Source: Rs1 sp000416275
GTDB taxonomy: Bacteria; Pseudomonadota; Gammaproteobacteria; Pseudomonadales; Balneatricaceae
Reading direction: 5' to 3'
DNA: 64,000 nt
NCBI GenBank assembly: GCA_965243635.1
Contig: OZ251574.1
Span: 4,588,001 to 4,652,000 of the forward strand
The notes under the pieces were generated by a model. It saw only the letters and a list, made by a program, of their open reading frames with translations, did not search any database and was not told the DNA's origin. A program made the translations under genes and the position numbers. Shown in pieces: positions 28,347-36,379 of this stretch; positions within the stretch are counted from its first letter, which is position 1; each line of letters starts with the position of its first letter.

Positions 28347-29108
28347 ATGCATAACTTTGATAAAAATATCGGTGAATCAACTGCTAACCTTAACTGTATA
28401 GATTTACGCAATGTCTGTTTATACATAGAGGGAAAACGGATACTCGACCAACTATCCCTGCAAACTCAAGTTAGGCGCCTAGGCGTCATCGGCCGTAACG
28501 GCTCAGGAAAATCGACGCTTTCGCGCGCCCTTTCAGGCTTAATAGAAATATCTTCTGGGCAGCTACAAGTCACCGGTATCAATCCCTACAAAAATCGTCG
28601 CGCAGCACTGCAACAAATTGGTATTCTATTTCAAAATCCCGACCATCAGATAATTTTCCCAACGGTGCTGGAAGAAGTAGTTTTTGGCTTGCGTCAACTG
28701 GGGGAAAATAAAACCAGCGCTGAGCAAAATGCACTGCAAACACTAGCCACATTCGGTAAAGAGCACTGGAAAAATGTGCATACCTCTGCACTGTCTCAAG
28801 GGCAAAAGCATTTAGTTTGCCTGATGGCTGTAGTGGCAATGAAACCGAATTTAATTATCCTCGATGAGCCATTCGCAGGCTTAGACATTCCGACTAAACA
28901 GCAGCTAAAACGGTACTTAGACAAATATACCGGGAGCCTAATTCACATTAGTCACGATCCTGCGGATCTGGAGAATTACGACCAGTTACTCTGGCTTGAA
29001 AAGGGTCAGGTTGCCGCATTGGGCAGCCCTGAAGAGGTATTGCCCGCCTATTTAGAAGAGATGCACAAACTGGGAGGCAGCGATGATATCTCTCACCTCC
29101 CCGATTGA
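28347..29108 (+). CDS. bioM: Biotin ECF transporter ATPase BioM
   Basis: A 253-residue ABC ATPase of the energy-coupling-factor class. It has Walker A GRNGSGKSTLSRALSGL, Q-loop ILFQNPDHQIIFPTVLEEVV (typical of ECF A-components), signature LSQGQKHLVCLMAV and Walker B LIILDEPFAGLD. It is followed by an overlapping T-component gene and BioY, which fixes the substrate as biotin. The start ATG has only a weak ribosome site. Confidence 0.92.
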   Translation: MHNFDKNIGESTANLNCIDLRNVCLYIEGKRILDQLSLQTQVRRLGVIGRNGSGKSTLSRALSGLIEISSGQLQVTGINPYKNRRAALQQIGILFQNPDHQIIFPTVLEEVVFGLRQLGENKTSAEQNALQTLATFGKEHWKNVHTSALSQGQKHLVCLMAVVAMKPNLIILDEPFAGLDIPTKQQLKRYLDKYTGSLIHISHDPADLENYDQLLWLEKGQVAALGSPEEVLPAYLEEMHKLGGSDDISHLPD

Positions 29109-29697
29109 AACCAGAGCCCATAGCTGGAGTGCTGGGCTCAAACTAGCTGCACTTTGCCTCTCGACGCTGCTGCTATTTTCTATCGACAGTCTGATTATCC
29201 AAATAACCTTTTTGAGCTTGGTTATCACGCTCTACGCCTTACCTGGGCTAGTTTTTATGCGCTACGGTTTGTCGAAACTAAGTATTCTATGGCCATTTAT
29301 TGTAGTGGTTTTTGCCTGGCACTGGTGGATTTCCGAGCTCTTACAAGGCTCTGCTATTATCATTCGCATGATCTGTGCGGTCGCTTTAGCCAACTTAGTG
29401 ACGATGACCACTAGGTTGTCAGATATGATCGATGTGGTACGTTTTCTTACCCAACCCCTTCAGCGCTTTGGCCTGAACCCCCGCATTCTCGAACTCGCTA
29501 TAGCACTGGTTATACGCATGACACCGGTGTTATTAAGTAAAGGAGAATGCCTGGCGATGGCCTGGCGCGCGCGCTCGACACGCCGCTCTGGCTACAAAAT
29601 AATATTACCTTTTACCCTTATTGCACTTGATGATGCAGACCATGTCGCCGAAGCGCTGAGAGCCCGCGGCGGCCTAACTAATTTGGAGAAAAACTAA
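29083..29697 (+). CDS. bioN: Biotin ECF transporter T component BioN
   Basis: A 204-residue membrane coupling protein with about five segments. It carries the family A-R-x motifs in MAWRARSTRRSG and EALRARGGL, which contact the ATPase. The start overlaps the end of bioM by 26 bp and has GGGAGG 5 bases upstream. The stop overlaps the bioY ATG (TAATG). This arrangement indicates translational coupling in one operon. Confidence 0.92.
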   Translation: MISLTSPIETRAHSWSAGLKLAALCLSTLLLFSIDSLIIQITFLSLVITLYALPGLVFMRYGLSKLSILWPFIVVVFAWHWWISELLQGSAIIIRMICAVALANLVTMTTRLSDMIDVVRFLTQPLQRFGLNPRILELAIALVIRMTPVLLSKGECLAMAWRARSTRRSGYKIILPFTLIALDDADHVAEALRARGGLTNLEKN

Positions 29698-30260
29698 TGG
29701 AAAAAAATATCGCCTACATCGCCCTGTTTGCCGCACTGATTGCAGCACTTGGCCTAGTACCTAAACTCACTTTAGCTTTCGGTGTACCAATAACCGCCCA
29801 GAGTCTCGGCATTATGCTGTGTGGAACAATTCTGGGAGCCAAACGCGGCGGACTGGCGGTCCTGCTCTTCTTACTATTAGTCGCCATTGGATTACCTTTA
29901 CTCTCTGGTGGCAGTGGTGGCTTAGGGGTCTTTGTCTCAGCATCAGCAGGATTTTTACTGGCCTGGCCGCTCGCTGCATTCATCACAGGTCTAATCGTTG
30001 AAAAATGGCGCAGCGGCTCTCTCGCCATAGTCGCTGCTATTGCCTCTGTGGTAGGTTGCGTCTTAGTGATGTATATATTTGGCATTATCGGCATGGCAAT
30101 TGTACTGGATAAAACATTGCTGCAAGCTGCCGGCTTTGTGACCGCCTTCATACCAGGCGACATCATTAAAGCCGTCATCGCCGGGTTATTAACTTCAGCG
30201 ATAGCTAAAGCTCGCCCTGCTAGCGTGCTGTCTCGTCCCGCGCACAATAATACAGTCTAA
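29697..30260 (+). CDS. bioY: Biotin transporter S component BioY
   Basis: A 187-residue, six-helix membrane protein that binds biotin. The BioY marks are MEKNIAYIALFAALIAALG, FGVPITAQSLGIMLCG, AKRGGLAVLLFLLLVAIGLP, LLSGGSGG and the C-terminal FIPGDIIKAVIAGLL. The start overlaps the bioN stop. BioM, BioN and BioY together form the full high-affinity importer. A BPL-N gene follows 260 bp downstream. Confidence 0.96.
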   Translation: MEKNIAYIALFAALIAALGLVPKLTLAFGVPITAQSLGIMLCGTILGAKRGGLAVLLFLLLVAIGLPLLSGGSGGLGVFVSASAGFLLAWPLAAFITGLIVEKWRSGSLAIVAAIASVVGCVLVMYIFGIIGMAIVLDKTLLQAAGFVTAFIPGDIIKAVIAGLLTSAIAKARPASVLSRPAHNNTV

Positions 30261-30281
30261 ACAATACTGGCTATAGCCTCA

Positions 30282-30305
30282 CCTGATCGTACATTTACGA
30301 TCAGG
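30282..30305 (+). terminator. Hairpin after bioMNY
   Basis: A 10-bp perfect stem CCTGATCGTA/TACGATCAGG with a 4-base loop follows the bioY stop by 22 bp. There is only a weak T-run after it. Confidence 0.55.
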
Positions 30306-30518
30306 CTCTTAAAGAAGCCTCTGCACATTTATCAAATTCAGCATCATTAAAACTGTGGGTAAATATTACATTTTCCGAGCTTATTAAGTGTAGAATATGT
30401 AAATTAAAACCGATCGTTTACAGCTCTTTGACCAACTACAGCACATTGACGATCTTTGTTGTCGAAACTTCACTAATGCTATTTGAATACTTAAGATCCG
30501 CTAAAACAGTGCCTGCTA

Positions 30519-31316
30519 GTGTCGCTTATATTGACAACACATCGTTTTAATAATCCACCAATCACGCTTAATTTGAGAGTCAGTTTGAATATTCTTATCT
30601 ACACCGACAATGTGTCAAACAACCATATACTCTACTATGCACTGGGCAAACTGCGTGATAAGCAAAGTGTGCATTTTGTTAATGCCAATGAGCTATTAGC
30701 GGGAGCGCTGAGCCCAGATATTGACCTTTTAGTCATGCCAGGTGGCGCCAGCCGTTATAAAGCGGACAAACTAAACGGTCCGGCCAATGATTTAATTAGA
30801 AAATACCTGGCCGATGGCGGTCGCTACTTAGGGATTTGCGCCGGGGCATATATGGCCTGCGAAACCACTTACTGGGCCAAGGGTCAACCTTTTGAAATCA
30901 TCTGTCACAACCCGCTAAATTTTTTTCCGGGTAAAGCTATTGGCCCCATTCAAGATTTTGGCAAAGGAGATAATTACAACGGCACTAAAGCCCGTTTGGT
31001 CATGCTGGAGATCAATGGAGAAATAGTCCCCTCGCTCTATTTAGGAGGCTGTACTTTTGAGCCCCAACAGCATTGCGACTACCAAATATTGGCCAGATTT
31101 TCCGAACTACCTGAACAGCCGCCCGCTATTATTAGCGGTAGCTACGGACGCGGTAAATGGCTACTTTCATCAACCCATCCAGAATACGATACTGAAGCCC
31201 TACAGTTGATGAACTTTAACGTCCTGGGCAATGACTATCAGGATTTTTCACAGCTTCAAAGCGGTCCAGAATTAAATTTAGAGACATTGGACTACCTATT
31301 AAAGCAACTTGCATAA
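30519..31316 (+). CDS. BPL-N (biotin-protein-ligase N-terminal domain) glutamine-amidotransferase-like protein
   Basis: A single-domain protein of up to 265 residues resembling the N-terminal domain of eukaryotic-type biotin protein ligases. The fold is class I amidotransferase-like: ILIYTDNVSNNHILYYAL at the N-terminus, LVMPGGASRY, then the nucleophile elbow GICAGAYMAC with Cys, and a late HPEYD. It lacks the ligase part. The domain starts near residue 23; a TTG at 30585 with GAGAG 6 bases upstream is a credible alternative start to the GTG at 30519, which lacks a ribosome site. Location beside bioMNY supports a biotin-related role, but its reaction is unknown. Confidence 0.82.
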   Translation: MSLILTTHRFNNPPITLNLRVSLNILIYTDNVSNNHILYYALGKLRDKQSVHFVNANELLAGALSPDIDLLVMPGGASRYKADKLNGPANDLIRKYLADGGRYLGICAGAYMACETTYWAKGQPFEIICHNPLNFFPGKAIGPIQDFGKGDNYNGTKARLVMLEINGEIVPSLYLGGCTFEPQQHCDYQILARFSELPEQPPAIISGSYGRGKWLLSSTHPEYDTEALQLMNFNVLGNDYQDFSQLQSGPELNLETLDYLLKQLA

Positions 31317-31317
31317 A

Positions 31318-31401
31318 GCCTGCAGCTTCCATGGATATTTTCTAACCGCCTTACAAATTAAGAGCTTGTACTATGTGGTACAGCGACGTCCCTGATTCAG
31401 G
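31318..31401 (+). repeat. MITE-1, right-hand part only
   Basis: It matches the second half of the repeat (TTTTCTAACCGCC..AGAGCTTG..GATTCAGG). The left end is degenerate and no duplication is visible. The remaining intergenic sequence up to 31618 shows nothing else. Confidence 0.7.
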
Positions 31402-31618
31402 TTATAGCTAACGAACATATTAATAATGTACACCCGTATATTCATGCTCAGGAGACACACCAGACAAGCCAATTTTCTATAGTTTAATCTCAATCAACTC
31501 TCCTTGCCAATAAATGGCCATTAGCGTTTAATAGCTCTGTAAAAAACATCTAAGCGATAACAATTGTTCTAGGGCCTAAGTTTTATCGAGCACAATTGAC
31601 TAAGGATGATCTATACCT

Positions 31619-32149
31619 ATGAAAGCGGCAGTTCAACCATCTAACATCCCAGCTGAAAGCCACATATTCACCCAACTAAAAGATGCTTATTACAGCGATG
31701 CCTATAGCTATACAGAGCAAAATCCTTCCTCCGCCATGCAGATTTGGTTATCTCAAGTGGCAACGATTCCCAACTGGGTCAACCTTTTAATGACGGCGCG
31801 TAACGGCATTGTCTCCCGCCTAGGTTTAAAACATTTAGGTCACATTAGTGATGTTGATCAAAGCAAGGCCGCTAGCGCCTACCAAGTCGGCGATAGTGTT
31901 GGGATTTTCACTATAAAATCGCTCGCTGAACAGGAGGTTATTTTAATCGACAGTGATAAACATTTGGATGTGCAAATATCGATTTTCAAAGCATCTGACG
32001 ACAGTCAATTGGTGACTATCTCCAGCGTGGTTCACGTACATAATTTTTTCGGTGAGTTTTATATGACGATGATCACCCCGCTGCATAAATTAATCGTGCC
32101 CGCCACTATAAAACGCGCACTGTTGAGCCGCAGTGATTGTCCGAGTTAG
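31619..32149 (+). CDS. DUF2867-type protein
   Basis: A 176-residue soluble protein resembling the DUF2867 family: the N-terminal half has DAYYSDAYSYTEQNPSSAMQ and LMTARNGIVSRLGLK, the C-terminal half TISSVVHVHNFFGEFYMTMI and PLHKLIVPATIKRALL. The family fold is related to lipid- or ligand-binding START-like proteins, with no proven reaction. The start has TAAGGATG upstream. It heads a run with a saccharopine-reductase-like enzyme, a DUF2269 protein and a DoxX-like protein, a combination that recurs in proteobacteria. Confidence 0.8.
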   Translation: MKAAVQPSNIPAESHIFTQLKDAYYSDAYSYTEQNPSSAMQIWLSQVATIPNWVNLLMTARNGIVSRLGLKHLGHISDVDQSKAASAYQVGDSVGIFTIKSLAEQEVILIDSDKHLDVQISIFKASDDSQLVTISSVVHVHNFFGEFYMTMITPLHKLIVPATIKRALLSRSDCPS

Positions 32150-32212
32150 TGTAAACAATCATCAGTTCTCTTCTATAAATTTCAATATTACGTGTAACGG
32201 ACTCAATAAATA

Positions 32213-33340
32213 ATGCTTACAAAAATACTGATTTTGGGTGGCTACGGAAATTTTGGTAAACGTATTAGCCAAAACTTAGCGGACATCCAAGGCCTGACTA
32301 TTCTGCTGGCCGGTAGAGACAAAGCCCGCGCACAACAGACTTGCGATAACCTCAAACAGACAGGCTGCAGCGCCCAGTTACAGGCGGCCTATATCGATAT
32401 TCACAGTGATAATTTCGTCGCTACTCTTAAGAGTTTAGCGCCACAGCTAGTGATTCACACCGGCGGACCTTTTCAAGATCAAGCTTATACAGTGCCTGCT
32501 GCCTGTATTGAAATCGGCAGCCACTACATCGATCTGGCAGATGATCGACGCTACGTCTGTGACATCACCACCCTCAACGAGCAGGCTATCGCCAAAGACT
32601 TGCTGTTAGTTTCTGGCGCCAGCACCGTGCCTGGACTTTCCTCTACGGTTATTGACCACTTTATCGATGAGTTTGCCTGTATCGATGAAATTGATTTTGC
32701 CATCGCTCCCGGTAACCAAGCCGAGCGCGGCAAGGCGACAGTAGCCGCGATATTAAAGTTTACCGGCCAGCCTTTCTCAACCTATAATAATGGCCAGTGG
32801 TGCACTCGGTACGGCTGGATGTCTGCAAGAAAATGGTCTTTTGGCGACACCTTAGGTAAACGCTGGCTCGCCAATATCAACATCCCAGATTTGGAGCTTT
32901 TCCCGAAGCGCTATAGCGGCGTGCAGAGCGTCAAGTTCCAAGCGGGGTTAGAGCTGCCACTGTTACATTTAGGGATGGTCTCTATGGCATTATTAGCCAA
33001 GATCGGACTCGTAAAAGACTGGGCTTCGTATACCGATAAAATTGTCGCCGCCAGTGACTGGTTTATCGGTTTTGGCACTGACTCTGGGGGGATGCGCATC
33101 GATATAAAAGGTCTTGATCATCAGCACCAAGCTAAACATATTCAATGGATATTATCGGCCAAAAATGGTGTTGGCCCATACATCCCGACGCTAGCGGCTA
33201 TTATTTTGGCCAGAAAACTGATTAATGGTGAGATCGGCAAAAGAGGTGCGACTCCCTGCTTGGGTATGTTTAGCTTGCAAGAATTTGATCAACAGGCAAG
33301 CTTGTACCATATCCACCACCAAACCTTACACAACCCTTAA
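32213..33340 (+). CDS. Saccharopine dehydrogenase-like NAD(P)-binding oxidoreductase
   Basis: A 375-residue protein with an N-terminal Rossmann motif ILILGGYGNFGKRIS and then LLAGRDKARAQ. VIHTGGPFQDQAYTVPAACIE and HYIDLADDRRYVCD match the saccharopine-dehydrogenase family. It probably reduces or oxidises a carbonyl or amino compound with NAD(P)H. True saccharopine dehydrogenase is unlikely in this setting. It sits 63 bp after the DUF2867 gene and just before two small membrane-protein genes, consistent with one operon of unknown purpose. Confidence 0.85.
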   Translation: MLTKILILGGYGNFGKRISQNLADIQGLTILLAGRDKARAQQTCDNLKQTGCSAQLQAAYIDIHSDNFVATLKSLAPQLVIHTGGPFQDQAYTVPAACIEIGSHYIDLADDRRYVCDITTLNEQAIAKDLLLVSGASTVPGLSSTVIDHFIDEFACIDEIDFAIAPGNQAERGKATVAAILKFTGQPFSTYNNGQWCTRYGWMSARKWSFGDTLGKRWLANINIPDLELFPKRYSGVQSVKFQAGLELPLLHLGMVSMALLAKIGLVKDWASYTDKIVAASDWFIGFGTDSGGMRIDIKGLDHQHQAKHIQWILSAKNGVGPYIPTLAAIILARKLINGEIGKRGATPCLGMFSLQEFDQQASLYHIHHQTLHNP

Positions 33341-33391
33341 TCCTAAACTTGCTAGTTGAATCAACTAATCAGCATAATTAAGAGCCACTTT

Positions 33392-33865
33392 ATGGATAAC
33401 TATCTTTTATTAAAAATGCTGCATATATTAAGTGCAGTGGTGCTTACCGGTACCGGTGCGGGGATCGCCTTTTTTATGTTTATGGCCAATCGCAGCAATA
33501 ACCTCGCGGTAATGGCCATCACTGCTAGGCACGTAGTGCTTGCCGATTGGATATTCACCACACCAGCGATACTGATCCAATGTGTCAGCGGTGTGCTACT
33601 TATGAACAAACTTGGCTACAGCTACAGTTCTAAATGGTTTCTTATGGTATTGGCGCTATTTCTGTTTATCGGCCTCTGCTGGCTCCCCGTGGTATTTATT
33701 CAATACAAACTCAAGAGTGCTGCAGAGCAATCATTAGCAACGGGGATATTAGCGCCTCAATTCAAAGCCCTTATGCGTCTTTGGACCGCCCTCGGCATCC
33801 CAGCATTCATCGCTATTTTAATTATTTTTTGGCTGATGATCTTCAAACCTTTTGCGCTGGTATAA
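33392..33865 (+). CDS. DUF2269-family membrane protein
   Basis: A 157-residue inner-membrane protein with four predicted helices. The first has MLHILSAVVLTGTGAGIAFFM, the histidine and TGTG being typical of DUF2269. ARHVVLADWIFTTPAILIQ carries two further conserved histidine/aspartate positions that could bind heme. The open frame goes back to a TTG at 33356, but the ATG at 33392 begins at the family start. Confidence 0.8.
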   Translation: MDNYLLLKMLHILSAVVLTGTGAGIAFFMFMANRSNNLAVMAITARHVVLADWIFTTPAILIQCVSGVLLMNKLGYSYSSKWFLMVLALFLFIGLCWLPVVFIQYKLKSAAEQSLATGILAPQFKALMRLWTALGIPAFIAILIIFWLMIFKPFALV

Positions 33866-33869
33866 CTTG

Positions 33870-34235
33870 ATGATGACGACCCAGATTAGATTGGCAGCTA
33901 GGGTTTCTCTGGCATTTCTGTGGTTTTTTACCGCCATTACCTCCGCTTTTTTTGGTCGCGAAATAGGTTTAGCGGTGTTGGCGAACGCTGATATAACCGG
34001 GGGATTAGCCAGCTTACTATTATACTCAGGCAGCGCAGTAGACCTGCTAATCGCGCTGTGGTTAATCACCACTTGGCAGCTGAAAAAGTGCTATCTCGCC
34101 CAGATCATGGTTATTGTGGTATACACTTTACTGCTAAGTTTTATCGACCCCAGCTTCTGGTTACACCCCTTTGGTCCGCTGACTAAAAACCTGCCGATCA
34201 TAGTATTACTCTACATGCTTTATCGCAGTGAATAA
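33870..34235 (+). CDS. DoxX-like membrane protein
   Basis: A 121-residue four-helix protein of the DoxX-like superfamily. The start RLAARVSLAFLWFFTAITS and the middle SGSAVDLLIALWLI are characteristic, with a terminal NLPIIVLLYMLYRSE. The start is the ATG at 33870, five bases after the preceding stop. It ends the four-gene run begun by the DUF2867 protein. Confidence 0.8.
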   Translation: MMTTQIRLAARVSLAFLWFFTAITSAFFGREIGLAVLANADITGGLASLLLYSGSAVDLLIALWLITTWQLKKCYLAQIMVIVVYTLLLSFIDPSFWLHPFGPLTKNLPIIVLLYMLYRSE

Positions 34236-34334
34236 TCACAGTCTTTAAAGTCAGCTACGGCTGCTTAACTATATCGTATTGACTACTTATTGCTGAGCCC
34301 ACTAGAGGAAAATTATAATTTATCTTGATTAACC

Positions 34335-34535
34335 GAGACTTCTGCATAACTTACCCAGAGGGTATGATAACTGCGCTCGGTAATACGGCGTTAAAAACCG
34401 GCTCAATATGCGCATTTACACCTGTAATATCCATAAACAGGGGCATACTATACCCAAAGTGAGGGGCACATTGACTCCGCTATCTCGCCGGTTTTTGCCT
34501 TGTCTTACCTTCGCTCGCAACGTTATGCAAAGGGC
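34335..34535 (+). repeat. MITE-2, near full-length copy
   Basis: It begins GAGACTTCTGCATAAC and ends CAACGTTATGCAAAGGGCT, with the complete interior seen also at 57046. It lies between the DoxX-like gene and soxR, just past both 3' ends. The target duplication is not clear. Confidence 0.88.
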
Positions 34536-34566
34536 TATAGCCATAACAGCGAATACTCTTCACAAT

Positions 34567-35013
34567 TCACGGACTGTGGCGATCTAAAATAACAGCTCCG
34601 CTGCCTTCAGCACTTAACTTATCTTCGGGATTGTAGATAGGACAATTGCTCATCGATAAACAACCACAACCGATACAACCTGTTAGCGAGTCTCTAAGTT
34701 TTTCCATATAGGCTATACGCACATTTAAATCATCGCGCCAAGCGCTTGATAGTAATTGCCAATCTTGCTTAGAGGGGGTGCGATTGTCAGGCAGTGCGGC
34801 AAAGGCAGTTTTAATCGACGCTAAACTTATACCTATTTTCTGCGCCGCTTTGATGATTGCAATGCGCCGCAATACCTCCCCTTTATAACGCCGCTGATTA
34901 CCGTTATTGCGACTGCTTTGAATCAGTCCTTTTTCTTCATAAAAATGCAGCGTACTGACTTTAACACCACATCTTTGTGCCACTTTACCGACACTCCAAT
35001 TTGCGATTTTCAT
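34567..35013 (-). CDS. soxR: Redox-sensitive transcriptional activator SoxR
   Basis: A 148-residue MerR-family protein. The winged helix SVGKVAQRCGVKVSTLHFYEE is followed by the dimer helix. The [2Fe-2S] loop CIGCGCLSMSNCPIYNP holds all four cysteines in the SoxR spacing (C-x2-C-x-C-x5-C). Redox-cycling compounds oxidise the cluster and switch on target promoters. A palindrome matching the SoxR site lies in the divergent promoter with a 19-bp spacer, upstream of a VOC protein and an FMN reductase, the likely targets. There is no soxS nearby. Confidence 0.96.
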   Translation of the reverse strand: MKIANWSVGKVAQRCGVKVSTLHFYEEKGLIQSSRNNGNQRRYKGEVLRRIAIIKAAQKIGISLASIKTAFAALPDNRTPSKQDWQLLSSAWRDDLNVRIAYMEKLRDSLTGCIGCGCLSMSNCPIYNPEDKLSAEGSGAVILDRHSP

Positions 35014-35053
35014 AAATCCTCCGCGGTTTTATTAATAATAATCAAAAAAACAC

Positions 35054-35084
35054 TTTACCTCAAGTTAAGCTGAGGTTTTATGAT
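35054..35084 (+). promoter_or_regulatory. SoxR-controlled promoter
   Basis: CCTCAAGTTAAGCTGAGG (35058-35075) is a near-perfect match to the SoxR palindrome. It lies between a -35-like TTTACC (35054) and a -10-like TATGAT (35079). The 19-bp spacing is the long spacer typical of MerR-family activated promoters, reading toward the VOC gene. Confidence 0.8.
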
Positions 35085-35131
35085 GCTCTGACACTTACTT
35101 CTAACAGCAAATATATGGAGCACTATTGATC

Positions 35132-35548
35132 ATGCATTTAGAACATATAAATTTAGTCGTCGCCGATATCCCCGCCATGTTAAATTTCTACCAGGCAGCA
35201 TTTCCGCACTGGTCAGTACGCGATAAGGGCCGTGGAGAATGGTCGGGAAAGGCGCGCAATTGGCTGCATTTTGGTGATGATTATCAATACATCGCATTAA
35301 ATGATAACGGTGTCGGTGAAAACCGTGAACTAGCCGGCCATCAAATTGGACTTGCCCATCTAGCCTACGTCACAGACGATATAGAAAGTGTTATACAACG
35401 TTTAAGTGATGCGGGTTATCAGGTCAGTAACAATGGAGATCAACAGCCATACCGTCGCAATGTATATTATATAGCCCCGTCTGGTTTAGAAATAGAATTT
35501 GTCCAATACTTTGCAGATGACCCAAAGCTTCGCAATTCAAGTCACTAA
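35132..35548 (+). CDS. VOC (glyoxalase/bleomycin-resistance-like) protein
   Basis: A 138-residue vicinal-oxygen-chelate protein with two beta-alpha-beta modules. The metal-site positions are His in LEHINLVVAD, His in QIGLAHLAYVT and Glu in GLEIEFVQYF. It is the first gene of the predicted SoxR-controlled unit, so a role in defence against redox-cycling drugs is likely. An in-frame TTG at 35126 is better placed relative to GGAG (35117-35120) than the ATG at 35132; either may be used. Confidence 0.85.
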   Translation: MHLEHINLVVADIPAMLNFYQAAFPHWSVRDKGRGEWSGKARNWLHFGDDYQYIALNDNGVGENRELAGHQIGLAHLAYVTDDIESVIQRLSDAGYQVSNNGDQQPYRRNVYYIAPSGLEIEFVQYFADDPKLRNSSH

Positions 35549-35550
35549 TA

Positions 35551-35594
35551 GCTGTATCCGTGACTTCAAAGTGCAGTGGAGTCACTGATGCAGG
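35551..35594 (+). repeat. MITE-1, minimal 44-bp form
   Basis: Only the two ends remain: GCTGTATCCGTGACTTCA and GGAGTCACTGATGCAGG. It is still flanked by perfect TAATA duplications (35546-35550 and 35595-35599). It lies between two SoxR-linked genes. Confidence 0.88.
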
Positions 35595-35619
35595 TAATAA
35601 TCTTTCAGGGAGAGTAACG

Positions 35620-36147
35620 ATGAAAATACTAAGCTTTGCCGCTAGTAATAATGAGAATTCTATCAACCAAATACTGGCGAACTATGTGGCTAACTTGCAC
35701 CCCAACGCAGTAGTTGAAACATTGGCGATTGACGATTACGAGCTGCCAATTTTCAGTGAGAAACGCGAAAATCAGCTCGGTCAACCTGCATTAGCCCAGC
35801 AGTTTTTTGCCAAAATCGGACAGGCAGATGCACTGGTTGTGTCATTTGCCGAGCACAACGGCAGCTACAGCGCAGCCTACAAGAATTTGTTTGATTGGAC
35901 TTCACGCATCTCTCAGCAGCTGTTTCAAAACAAGCCGAGCATTTATTTATCGACGTCCCCTGGGGCTGGCGGTGCAGCTTCAGTATTGAGCGCTGCAACA
36001 AATTCAGCGCCACATTTTGGCGCCGATCTTAAAGCCAGTATTTCACTGCCGAGCTTTTATCAAAACTTCGACACTGAAAACAACCAACTGCTCAACTTAG
36101 AAATCAAAGAGCAGCTTATCCAAGCCGTGGCTAAATTGGGTCATTAA
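35620..36147 (+). CDS. NADPH-dependent FMN reductase-like flavoprotein
   Basis: A 175-residue flavodoxin-fold reductase. MKILSFAASNNENSINQ binds FMN phosphate, and VVSFAEHNGSYSAAYKNLFDW holds the usual P-E-Y/H-N region (here AEHNGSYS). STSPGAGGAASVL is the later FMN loop. It likely reduces quinones, azo dyes or FMN with NAD(P)H. It starts at the ATG at 35620, with AGGGAGAG 5 bases upstream; the longer open frame from 35560 is translated MITE sequence. It is in line with the SoxR-controlled VOC gene. Confidence 0.88.
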   Translation: MKILSFAASNNENSINQILANYVANLHPNAVVETLAIDDYELPIFSEKRENQLGQPALAQQFFAKIGQADALVVSFAEHNGSYSAAYKNLFDWTSRISQQLFQNKPSIYLSTSPGAGGAASVLSAATNSAPHFGADLKASISLPSFYQNFDTENNQLLNLEIKEQLIQAVAKLGH

Positions 36148-36162
36148 AATCAGCCAATTATT

Positions 36163-36215
36163 GCCTGTAATATCGTGCCGATGATAGCGATGCTAGTTGT
36201 TTTTACAGGCTTTTT
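36163..36215 (+). terminator. Terminator of the SoxR-linked unit
   Basis: GCCTGTAA (36163-36170) pairs with TTACAGGC (36203-36210), followed by TTTTT. The loop is long but can fold further. Confidence 0.65.
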
Positions 36216-36379
36216 AACGATTAAATACCGCACTGGGATGTCCGGTTGATGGAGAAAAAGTCAGTGTAACAAGGGAAAAGCTAGGGTAATAGCGCCTTCA
36301 ATTCAGAGATCAACACCCCTCAATTGAGTTTCCAGCAGCGCCTATACCCTACCTGCATATCTGGCTGTTCTCAGCTAGC

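Noticed and set aside
29714..30247. 177-codon minus-strand frame
   Set aside because: It is antisense to bioY, whose family features are unmistakable on the plus strand.
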